Origin: a virus | Virus record (IMG/VR): IMGVR_UViG_3300037296_000061 | Location: 1-43,551 of that record | Direction: 5' to 3' (one strand) | Length of the DNA: 43,551 bases | Translations under genes and position numbers: made by a program | Shown: piece after piece, positions 1 to 8,085 of the stretch | Layout of the letters: each line of letters begins with the position of its first letter | How positions within the stretch are numbered: position 1 is the stretch's first letter | The notes under the pieces: generated by a model | What the model was told of the DNA's origin: nothing | The model's input: only the letters and a program-made list of their open reading frames with translations | The model's database searches: none

Positions 1-3000
1 GCGCCTCCATACGCTCACGCACCCGACCTTCCATCGCATCAAATTGAGCGTCAGTAATATCATATTCACCATCTTCATTGGTGGTGATACCCATCTCGTC
101 AGCGACTTCATTTTGAACCTGTGCGTAGGACTCTGCCTGCTGCTTAACGTAGCTCTTTTCGTTATTAATGCCTGCGTCTAAAGTTTCGTAATTAAGGCCT
201 TTGTGGATACCGCGCTTACCGTCAACCGTTGCCTCTACCGTCACGGATTTATCATCCATGCTCTTCACGACAACATCATTAAAGACCCTGCCGCTAGACA
301 TGATTATGCGGCCAATATTTTGCTCTTCTGACAAGTTTAGTTTCGACTTGTAGTTAATCTCTCCGTTATTAGCAGTAGGTTTTTGCATCTCCCGAACCAT
401 CGCTTTGTCTGATAGCTCTCTAGGAGGTTTTTTAGCCGCTGGCAAGTCCTGTACTACTGGACTTCCATTTTCACTTATTACATCGATAGGTGCTGAGGTT
501 TGGTCATCAGCCGCACGTTGCCTTGGCGCTGGAATATTAACCGTAGGATTTTCATCGGTTAGCTGTGTGGCTGCCTGAGTATTGACGGCTGTTTGCTTAG
601 GCGCTGGCGTGTCAGCCATAACATTAGGCGCAGTGGTTTCAACGTCATTATCGAACGATAGACCGCCCTGCTTGGGATTGCCCTTGCCAGTAACCGCATT
701 GATACGCTGCTGGATATACTCACCAATAGCTTTGGCTGAGCGTCTGTTGTCAGACAGCACGCTTAGTATTTCTTTGGCACCATCGGTCAAGCCATCATCA
801 AACAAGCTATCTTGCGATAGATAGTCACCAACGTCTTGCTCACTGTTCTTGATATCCATATAGGCTTGTGTGGCATCTGCGATATCGCGTGCCAGCGTGT
901 TCTCAAACACATCGCCCGTCTTGATATCAGCATTGATTTGGCTGATCTGTGGCGCTTTATCAGTGATTGCGCGTAGTACGTTGGTGGTATCGTTATCCAA
1001 CTTCTCAGATATAGCAGACACGAGGCGCGGATTATTATAGGCGTCTTGTACGATAGCCGCTTCAATACGGTTTTTTCCTTCACGCGATAAGCCACCACTT
1101 TCATCCATCATGGCAGACTGCTCAGTGCTTGGCAGTCCTGACACAAAGTTTTTAAGGTACGACTGGCTTTGATACAAGCTCATATTGCCGTCACCATTGA
1201 ACGACAATAGGCTCGCATCGGGCAGGTTCTTAGCGTCACTTGCTGCTTGCTCTGTGCTACTCATACGTGCGGCAGTCGGCTTGTTCGCGGCTCGTGCAAA
1301 CTCGTCACGATTCATGTCTGAGGTATTGCGACGTACCAGCACTGGTGATTGCATCATGTTCACGGCATCAGTATCAAGGCCGAACTTGCTTGCCTGCTCA
1401 TTCACAAACTGGCGATACTCTTGCGCCTTCGCGCCATTCTCTTGATAGACTTTTCGGATCGCCATACTGCGGCCATTACCTGAGTCAACCACGTTATCAG
1501 TAGCGCCTACAAACGGTGCACCCGTTGATACGTCTGGGCTTTCACCTAAGATATTTGGCTGTAGCTTGCTGGCAATCTCATTGACTTGTTGCTGTGCGCT
1601 GGCACGTGTGCGGTCACGTGGTTGGCGTGAGGCTGGAAAGTCAGGGTTTGCTGTGAAGCTATCTGTATTACTGGTCACAAGGTCGCTAGCATCGACCACA
1701 TCCCATTGTGCTTTAACCTCATTACCTTCTGGTGTGTAGGCACGAGTCTGTGCGCGAGCCTCATCGAGGACACGAGTGTTAGGCTTAATCTGACGGGCGG
1801 CAACTTCGGCACGTGGTAGTTCGCTTGCTTCACGCATGAGACGGGTTTTTTCTGATATTGAGGTTGGCTCGTTCTGTATGGCCTGCGATAGTCTGCCGTA
1901 CACTTCATTGTTCTGGTCGGCATTGGCAAGGCGATCCATCATGCCGGATTGCCATGCGCTCATTTGTGGCTCTTGCGCTGCCACATCGCGCATCTGATTA
2001 CCGACTTCACTGGCACCGCTATCGACCGCCAATACTGCCGCTGCGGATAGACTGCCTTTATTGGCATCAAGCCCCATTAGCTCAGATGGCTTTGGTGCTT
2101 CGGGTACTGGCGTTCTATCTACTATCTCACCACGGGCACGACGGGCACGCTCATCGATACGTGCCTGCTGCTCGTTCTGTAAAGAAGTATTGACATCGGC
2201 ACCCGTTTGTACCGTACCATCAGGGGTAACGGTAAAGTCGTTTGGTGCTGGCAAGCGCGGGTCGTTACCGTACTGATCATAACCTTCGGTGGTCTGCGTG
2301 TTGTCTGTGAAGTTTCTAGGTTGCGGCTGATTGGCGTCACGCTCATTACGAGCACGCTCTTGTTGCTGTGCCAGATACTCATTGTACTGATCGCCTGTAA
2401 ATACCTCGCCATTAGGCCCTGCGTTAAATTGGTTGGTTGCTCTGCCTTGGAAGCCGAGTTGCGGTGCTGCTTGATTTCCTATTAATCCTGCTGGGCTGAA
2501 ACTAGGGTCTAGCGGATTGGTTGAGCCATATCCTACATCCTCTTGCCCCATGTCCTCAGTCGGGGTTATTCTTTCATCGGGTCTGCGATTGCGAGCAAAC
2601 GCGCCAGCACCAGCGCCCATCGCGGCACCTGAGAGTAAGCCAAGCGCAGCAGCATCACTCACACCTTCATCAAGTGGGCGACCTAGCGCCTCGTTTTGCA
2701 GGATGGTTTCAGATACCGATTGCGGTAGCTCTTCTAGCAAACCTTCACTGAGCGCCCCTTCTGCACCGCGTCTCAAGATACCTTTGTCTTTAGAGGTATT
2801 AGCAGCAGCGCTACCTGCAACGCTAGCGGCTGGGTTAGCAGTACGACCACCACCTGCGATGATGGTATCAACGTCACCGATACCAAGTTTTTGAGCAAGT
2901 TTACCGCCAGCAAAGCCAAAGCCTGCCGTAGTAGCGCCAGTTGCAGCAGCTAAACCTGCCTGCTTACCTGTCAGTAAACCATCATCTGTCTGTTGGCGTA

Positions 3001-3535
3001 TGCCTTCAGCAGCTAGACCTGCGCCTACTACACCCTCACCAAGCGCACCAGCAGCAACCGGGGATAAGCCTTTGGCAGCCAAACCAAGGCCACGACCAAT
3101 GACGCCACCTGCCAGCATGGATGGCAGTGACTCGACCACGGTATTAGTAATTAACGAAGGGTTGTTTAAAGCGTAACCAACCTTACCTCCAAAGCCTTCG
3201 GTATCAGTAAAGTCTTGTAGCTGCTCTTGAGATCGCTTAGTTTTAGCGCCAGCGATAGTCTCTTTTGCTTCACGAGGTCTAAATCCAACCGCACCACCTT
3301 CATTTTCTAGGAATTTACCAACACGACCACCAGTCGGAATATCAGCAAGACCGACCGCTAGCTCTGGAACCGATACGGCACCAGACAACGCAGTTAATCC
3401 TAAATCTCGAACATGCCCACCGATACCTTTATTTGGCGCGGCGCGGTTCTCTTTAATAAACTGCGCAATTTGCTGACTGCGCTGGCGAGCTGCATCCAAA
3501 GCTGGATCTTTTTCATTGTCTTTATAGTCACTCAT
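1..3535 (-). CDS. Phage large polyvalent protein, DdrB-like ParB domain (partial, C-terminus beyond window)
   Basis: The reading frame is open from the ATG at 3535 to the left edge, about 1178 codons, so the C-terminus is missing. The start follows AAGGTAG 6-7 bases upstream and lies 11 bases after the previous gene. Residues ~45-330 are Gly/Ala-rich and partly hydrophobic, as in internal or ejected virion proteins. Residues ~610-735 (DNA ~1330-1700) carry VDASDLVTS, then NPDFPASRQPRDRTR, then VDSGNGRSMAIRKVY, the signature of the DdrB-like ParB-superfamily domain found in phage polyvalent proteins. Proteins of this kind are thought to be packaged and delivered with the DNA, carrying several activities that protect or process it. 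Its place at the end of the late operon, behind a probable internal virion protein, fits. Which further domains follow is unknown. The domain call is good; the ejection role is inference. Confidence 0.75.
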   Translation of the reverse strand, partial: MSDYKDNEKDPALDAARQRSQQIAQFIKENRAAPNKGIGGHVRDLGLTALSGAVSVPELAVGLADIPTGGRVGKFLENEGGAVGFRPREAKETIAGAKTKRSQEQLQDFTDTEGFGGKVGYALNNPSLITNTVVESLPSMLAGGVIGRGLGLAAKGLSPVAAGALGEGVVGAGLAAEGIRQQTDDGLLTGKQAGLAAATGATTAGFGFAGGKLAQKLGIGDVDTIIAGGGRTANPAASVAGSAAANTSKDKGILRRGAEGALSEGLLEELPQSVSETILQNEALGRPLDEGVSDAAALGLLSGAAMGAGAGAFARNRRPDERITPTEDMGQEDVGYGSTNPLDPSFSPAGLIGNQAAPQLGFQGRATNQFNAGPNGEVFTGDQYNEYLAQQQERARNERDANQPQPRNFTDNTQTTEGYDQYGNDPRLPAPNDFTVTPDGTVQTGADVNTSLQNEQQARIDERARRARGEIVDRTPVPEAPKPSELMGLDANKGSLSAAAVLAVDSGASEVGNQMRDVAAQEPQMSAWQSGMMDRLANADQNNEVYGRLSQAIQNEPTSISEKTRLMREASELPRAEVAARQIKPNTRVLDEARAQTRAYTPEGNEVKAQWDVVDASDLVTSNTDSFTANPDFPASRQPRDRTRASAQQQVNEIASKLQPNILGESPDVSTGAPFVGATDNVVDSGNGRSMAIRKVYQENGAKAQEYRQFVNEQASKFGLDTDAVNMMQSPVLVRRNTSDMNRDEFARAANKPTAARMSSTEQAASDAKNLPDASLLSFNGDGNMSLYQSQSYLKNFVSGLPSTEQSAMMDESGGLSREGKNRIEAAIVQDAYNNPRLVSAISEKLDNDTTNVLRAITDKAPQISQINADIKTGDVFENTLARDIADATQAYMDIKNSEQDVGDYLSQDSLFDDGLTDGAKEILSVLSDNRRSAKAIGEYIQQRINAVTGKGNPKQGGLSFDNDVETTAPNVMADTPAPKQTAVNTQAATQLTDENPTVNIPAPRQRAADDQTSAPIDVISENGSPVVQDLPAAKKPPRELSDKAMVREMQKPTANNGEINYKSKLNLSEEQNIGRIIMSSGRVFNDVVVKSMDDKSVTVEATVDGKRGIHKGLNYETLDAGINNEKSYVKQQAESYAQVQNEVADEMGITTNEDGEYDITDAQFDAMEGRVRERMEA

Positions 3536-3546
3536 TGATATCTACC

Positions 3547-4746
3547 TTAGCTGTATAGGGCGGCAATTTGGGCTTGCATTTCTTCGTCGCTTAAATCTCT
3601 ATTACCTACAATGGCAAGGACTTCAGGGTCAGAGAAATTGATTTCCTTTTTCGGTAGATTGGTAAAGCCACCAGTATCAGGATTGTAGATAATTGATGGA
3701 TTTTTACTAACACCGCCCAAGCCACCCGGTATTGGCGACTCACCTGTCTGAGTGATAACCACTGGTTTGCTTTTCTTGTCAGGCGTGCCTTTTAGTGATT
3801 GAATTTGCTTGGCGATAGCACTTCTATCCTCATCGCTTTGCGCGGCATCAAACTTCTCGTAGAGCGAGTTCATCTGCTTAGGTGCAAAGTTTGCAACATC
3901 AGAATTGCTTTGATCAATATCCAAGCGACGACTGGCTAAGCTGTTTGCTTGCTGCTGCTGCTCAGCGGTTTGCTGAAACTTGCCAGCATCAAAGCCAAGC
4001 TGTGCGTTCATTCGATTGTTGCTACCAGCCTCGCCTAGAACCGCACGTTGATTAGCGCCATCCTGCGACATCTGCGCTTGTGACATCTGGCTTGCTGCAC
4101 TGAGCTGTGCGCCATACTGGTCATTCTTATACTTGTCATCAGCACCAACAATGCCAGCACGTAGCTCCATTTGTTTAGCGGTAAGCTGCCCATTCTGTGA
4201 GCCTTTATAAGCGGTACTGGCATCACGCAATAGCGCGTCACGCTCTTGGCGCTCGCTCCATGTACGGGTAGGTGCGTTTGGCATACGAAAGCCATTACCG
4301 CCACCACTTTTGATGGCTTGCGGATTACTCACTGGGTCAAAACCAATGCGCGGTGGGTTTACGGCTGGCTTGTTATTATCTGCATAGGTTTCGGTTATAG
4401 GTTCTTGTGCTGGCGCAGCCTTGCCAGCATAGACAGACGGGTAGCTGTTGATTGGTTCAGGCTTTGGTGCGCCAGTAACATAAGGGGTTTTAGCATTGAC
4501 GCCCAAACTGTTTAATGTGGCTGCATTATTGGCAAGCGATTGCTCGGTTGGATTGTATGCGGTTCTGACTTCTTGTGAGGCTTGGTTACGCGCAGCAGCT
4601 TGTTGTCCAGCCTGACCTATGCCGCCCACCCCTAAAGCGCCACCATTACGCTGACGCTCGCGCTTCTTCTTTTCCTCTTCCCAAGAACCACCTGCTCCAT
4701 TAGCACCCCATGATCCACCAGCGCCACCCATATTTCCAAGTGCCAT
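3547..4746 (-). CDS. Probable internal virion protein, Gln/Ala/Gly-rich
   Basis: The product is 399 aa. The ATG at 4746 is chosen because AGGTGA stands five bases upstream; a GTG nine bases earlier would overlap that site. Residues ~1-25 are Gly/Trp-rich (GGAGGSWGANGAGGSW). Residues ~160-310 are Gln/Ala/Ser-rich with helical heptad-like spacing (for example QTAEQQQQANSLASRRLD), and the C-terminus is acidic. No catalytic motif is visible. It is the first gene after a terminator and a late-promoter-like element, and is followed 11 bases later by the polyvalent protein, with which it is probably co-transcribed. The composition resembles small internal or ejection proteins of podoviruses. That function is inference from composition and position; a scaffold or tail accessory role is possible. 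Confidence 0.5.
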   Translation of the reverse strand: MALGNMGGAGGSWGANGAGGSWEEEKKKRERQRNGGALGVGGIGQAGQQAAARNQASQEVRTAYNPTEQSLANNAATLNSLGVNAKTPYVTGAPKPEPINSYPSVYAGKAAPAQEPITETYADNNKPAVNPPRIGFDPVSNPQAIKSGGGNGFRMPNAPTRTWSERQERDALLRDASTAYKGSQNGQLTAKQMELRAGIVGADDKYKNDQYGAQLSAASQMSQAQMSQDGANQRAVLGEAGSNNRMNAQLGFDAGKFQQTAEQQQQANSLASRRLDIDQSNSDVANFAPKQMNSLYEKFDAAQSDEDRSAIAKQIQSLKGTPDKKSKPVVITQTGESPIPGGLGGVSKNPSIIYNPDTGGFTNLPKKEINFSDPEVLAIVGNRDLSDEEMQAQIAALYS

Positions 4747-4808
4747 AACCATCACCTATAATTCAATTAGACTTTAGATGAGTATGGCGGATATACTGAG
4801 TTTCTTGA

Positions 4809-4822
4809 AACCTTATAGGGGT
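4809..4822 (-). promoter_or_regulatory. Late-promoter-like element, copy C
   Basis: On the minus strand this reads ACCCCTATAAGGTT, identical over 14 bases to the copy at 24729-24742. It lies 62 bases before the leftward gene starting at 4746, in the divergent gap shared with the rightward gene at 4833. The copies have no convincing shared -35 hexamer, so this may be an activator or sigma-specific site rather than a plain sigma-70 promoter. In the plus direction its AGGGG is also the nearest Shine-Dalgarno-like run before the ATG at 4833. Confidence 0.55.
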
Positions 4823-4832
4823 AAGCTTAGCC

Positions 4833-5342
4833 ATGGATAATGTTGTAATTTTTGCGATGGGGTTTGCAGCGCTTATCGCTTTTGTCGCCTTGCTTTGGTA
4901 TTTATTTCAAACTGTGCGAATCATATGGACTTACAATTCTTTGCTAGCAATCGCAGCAGTGATTTTTAGCCCATTGATTCACATGGTTTTTTACTTCATG
5001 CCAAAAGATGATTTTGACAGTAACGAAAGGGGTTTGTTTAAAAAATACTTCTTATCCATTGCTGCAATATTCACGATAGGTATTTCAGCTGCTGTGATCA
5101 TTCCTGCTACGCAGCAAGGTCAATCTAACAATGCCAATATTGATGAAACCACTGAGGTGCATTTTGCTGCTATCTTTAAAGCCCATCCTGATGCGGATAA
5201 AGTCGTAGAAAGCCCTGAGTTTGAGATTTGGCGTCAAAGAAAATCAGGGGTTGAAAGGGATAGTATTGAAAGGGTTTTAAGGGAGGGTTATTCTGAAGAG
5301 GTTATTGACATGCTGACTCTTTTCAAAAAAGAGTCAGCATAA
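4833..5342 (+). CDS. Rightward membrane protein (moron) with scaffold-like C-terminal domain
   Basis: The product is 169 aa, the only rightward gene in the late region. Residues 5-27 and 36-56 are hydrophobic helices and 71-92 a third, giving probably three membrane spans; the soluble C-terminal half is likely on one side of the inner membrane. Residues 110-168 align without gaps to residues 202-260 of the scaffold encoded at 23606-24625, with 21 of 59 identities by my count, including AH.DAD..VES.EFE.W and the terminal V..L....K pattern. The gene is bounded by a divergent intergenic gap and a strong terminator, the layout of a moron expressed independently of late genes. I do not recognise a named family. 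Interference with capsid assembly of related phages is a hypothesis only. Confidence 0.75.
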   Translation: MDNVVIFAMGFAALIAFVALLWYLFQTVRIIWTYNSLLAIAAVIFSPLIHMVFYFMPKDDFDSNERGLFKKYFLSIAAIFTIGISAAVIIPATQQGQSNNANIDETTEVHFAAIFKAHPDADKVVESPEFEIWRQRKSGVERDSIERVLREGYSEEVIDMLTLFKKESA

Positions 5343-5378
5343 AAAAATACCCGTCACGGTCGTGACGGGTATTTTATT
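5341..5378. terminator. Bidirectional intrinsic terminator
   Basis: A 13-bp inverted repeat (AATACCCGTCACG at 5346-5358 and its complement at 5361-5373) is separated by two bases. The plus strand continues ATTTTATTT; the minus strand continues with seven T. It would end the rightward gene at 4833-5342 and also the leftward tail operon that ends at 5398. Confidence 0.9.
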
Positions 5379-5397
5379 TCTCGTGACAGGTAATTGA

Positions 5398-8085
5398 TTA
5401 GTAGCTGTAGTTATAGCTCGTTGATTCACTTTCGCTGTCACTTGAACCGACACTTGCACTGCCTGATCCACTGATACTTGCTGATACGTGTGCTGCGCTC
5501 ATCGCACCTGCGGCAAGTTGCGCGGTATATTGGCCAGCGGCTTTAGCAGCCTCCAATGCGATACGTGCTTGCTCTTGTGCTTGACTGGTTTTGGCATTGT
5601 ATTCACTCATCTGTATCTCAGCATAGGCCAAGTTGGTGCGGGTATTCATGTCAGTGTAACGTGACTGCATCTCACTATCAGCAGTATTGGCCGCAACCTG
5701 TGCACGCCAGCCATCGACCTGAGCTTGGAATACTTGCGTATTGTATTGCACCTCACTGAGTCCTGCTTGTAGCTCTGCCTTAAAGCCATCAACATCGGCT
5801 AAGTACGTGGTCACGTAAGCGCGTGCGGCATCAATATTAATCTGAGCCTGCTTAACCTTGACATCGCCTTTAGCGGCATAGCTCTGTACGCGACTGGCAT
5901 ACGCTCTTACGGTACTGTCATAGATTTCAGCCTTCGCAGTCTCCGCTTTTACTTGACTATCAAAGGCGTCAAACTTCACTTTTTGCGCATCGTTCTGCGC
6001 CTTGTAAGCATCGATATCACTACTGTATATTCTTGCCTGCGTCTCACCAATACCAAGCTCTGCTTGCTTGGCTTTAATCTGCGCCTCAAAGCTGGCAATC
6101 TGCAATCGTCCTGACTCTGATTGTGCCAGTGCTGCTCGTACATCAGTTTCATAGATACCAGCCTCGGTCTGCATGATACCGGCTTTGATAGACTCGCCAC
6201 GCAAGGCGGCTTCGTGCATCTCAAGCTTAACCTTTTCACCACCTAATCTAGCGTTATAAGCATCGATATCGATACCGTATATCTGTGCTTGTGTCTGCGC
6301 CACACCAAGCTTGGCTTGCTCCCCTTCTATCTGTGCTTTGTAGCTCTCAAGCTTTAAGCGCTCGCCATCTAGCTTGCCGCCATAGGCTTGTATCTTCTTA
6401 GCGTAGATATCTGCTTGTGTCTGTGCAATACCGACCTTAGTTTCAGCGCCGCGCATCTCGATATCATATTTCTCAAGCTTAATACGTTCAGCACCTAACT
6501 GCTCGGCATAGGCCTGCATATCAGTACGATAGACATCAAACTGTGCCTTGATAATATCGACACGCATCTGTACTGCTAGCATCTTGGTTTTAAACAGCTC
6601 GCCATCAGCGGTCGCGCCAGCCAATTTTGCTTTATAGACTTCTAACTCTTGCGCATTAAGCTGACCTTGGGCGACCTTGCTTTCAATCTCAAGTCGTATC
6701 TGACTGACAAACATATCAAGCTTGGTTTTATAGGTATCGACCAGTATCTTAAAGCCTTCGTTCTGGGCATTAAAAATGGTGAATTGATACTCATACAAGC
6801 GGAAGTTTGCCTCGACGTTGTACTTGGCCACTTCAAACAATCGATTGGCCGTATCAAGCCAGCGATTATAAGTGGCTTGTTCAAGCGCCATGCCTTTCTC
6901 AACGGCAAAGCGTAGACTGTCAATCTGCATCTTACTTGCTTCGGTGAAGATATCACGGTTTAAATCCGCGACTCGTAACTGGCCTTCCTGCCTTGCAACG
7001 TTTACTTGTTTGGCAAGCATACCAGGCGGCATACTAAAGCCACGACTGGCCCATGTGTTGTTTGCTTCCTGCACACTACGCTCAACCTCTTGACTGATAC
7101 GCTCGCGTGGCTTATTAAATAGCGCTTGTACCACAGCATCAGGTAAGCCAAAGTTTTCAGGCTTATTGAGCATATCGCTGGCAACGGTAATCAGGTCATC
7201 ATACAACGGATGGTCGTAAGCGGTCGGCTCTTGCCACCAGTCCTCGTTAAAATCCATCTCATCGAATTGATGGTCAGCGTTTGGCATGTCCGGCAAGTTC
7301 ATATCGGGCATGACAAAATCGTCAATCTTTAACGCTTCAAGTTGGGCAAGTTCAGGCAGTACCAAGTCAAAGTCAGATGGCATGTCCACATTGACATCGA
7401 CATTAGGGCGCTCAGGGGCGTTTAATTTATCAATAGCATCGAGTGTTGGTAGCGTGACACTGGTGTCAAAGTCCGGCTCATCAGGCGCGTCAAACTCTTT
7501 GAGTGTTGGCGCATTTGGCATATTGACGCTTAGGTCAACGTCTGGTCTATCGGGCACTGCGACTGTATCGACGGTCGGCATATCAGGTATGTCAATCGTG
7601 ATAGTCGTTTGGTTGCGCTTAGGCATGACAATCGGGTCGATGATCGGTGCATCAGGGAAGGCAACGGTGGTCACGATATCAGGACGAGCTGGCAAGTCTA
7701 CTCGTTCGAGACTGGGCGCTTGCGGTGGTGCAATGGATACCTCAGTCGGTGCTACCGGCTCTTCACCTAAGTCTGATACATCGAGATTGCTTAAAAACCT
7801 ATCGATATCCGTCATGTTTGGCATGGCAGGAATGGTTAGGTTAGCAGGATCAAAGCTTGGGAAAGCGCCAATGTCATACGTTGGCACTACCGCTTCAGGT
7901 ACTTGTGGCCTGATAGGTGCGGGTATATCAGCAACAGTAATACTACCAATATCACTCAGGACAGCGGATAGCTCGCCATTAAATCGCCTAGACAAACCAT
8001 CTAGGTCTCGTATCTTTTCAACCACGGTGTCCGTGGCTCGGTATAGCATGTTATCTGCTATCGCACCTCTAATGGTTAATGGCAT
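5398..8085 (-). CDS. Large repeat-containing coiled-coil tail/virion protein
   Basis: The product is 895 aa. The ATG overlaps the previous stop by one base (TAATG). Residues ~132-240 hold five Pro/Asp-rich repeats of exactly 23 residues; the motif P-x-R/E-P-D starts at 132, 155 (degenerate), 178, 201 and 224. Residues ~484-736 hold seven repeats of exactly 42 residues, marked by an (A)Y at 484, 526, 568, 610, 652 (here A), 694 and 736, with the repeated phrase GIAQTQAxIY. Forty-two residues are six heptads, so a long continuous coiled coil is likely. The C-terminus is Ser/Gly/Tyr-rich. It is the last gene of the tail operon. I infer a structural tail or ejection-conduit role; no enzyme motif is seen. 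Confidence 0.6.
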   Translation of the reverse strand: MPLTIRGAIADNMLYRATDTVVEKIRDLDGLSRRFNGELSAVLSDIGSITVADIPAPIRPQVPEAVVPTYDIGAFPSFDPANLTIPAMPNMTDIDRFLSNLDVSDLGEEPVAPTEVSIAPPQAPSLERVDLPARPDIVTTVAFPDAPIIDPIVMPKRNQTTITIDIPDMPTVDTVAVPDRPDVDLSVNMPNAPTLKEFDAPDEPDFDTSVTLPTLDAIDKLNAPERPNVDVNVDMPSDFDLVLPELAQLEALKIDDFVMPDMNLPDMPNADHQFDEMDFNEDWWQEPTAYDHPLYDDLITVASDMLNKPENFGLPDAVVQALFNKPRERISQEVERSVQEANNTWASRGFSMPPGMLAKQVNVARQEGQLRVADLNRDIFTEASKMQIDSLRFAVEKGMALEQATYNRWLDTANRLFEVAKYNVEANFRLYEYQFTIFNAQNEGFKILVDTYKTKLDMFVSQIRLEIESKVAQGQLNAQELEVYKAKLAGATADGELFKTKMLAVQMRVDIIKAQFDVYRTDMQAYAEQLGAERIKLEKYDIEMRGAETKVGIAQTQADIYAKKIQAYGGKLDGERLKLESYKAQIEGEQAKLGVAQTQAQIYGIDIDAYNARLGGEKVKLEMHEAALRGESIKAGIMQTEAGIYETDVRAALAQSESGRLQIASFEAQIKAKQAELGIGETQARIYSSDIDAYKAQNDAQKVKFDAFDSQVKAETAKAEIYDSTVRAYASRVQSYAAKGDVKVKQAQINIDAARAYVTTYLADVDGFKAELQAGLSEVQYNTQVFQAQVDGWRAQVAANTADSEMQSRYTDMNTRTNLAYAEIQMSEYNAKTSQAQEQARIALEAAKAAGQYTAQLAAGAMSAAHVSASISGSGSASVGSSDSESESTSYNYSY

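Noticed and set aside
582-2894. Several plus-strand frames of 70-125 codons at the left end
   Set aside because: They lie entirely opposite the polyvalent protein gene, lack start signals and show no domain pattern.
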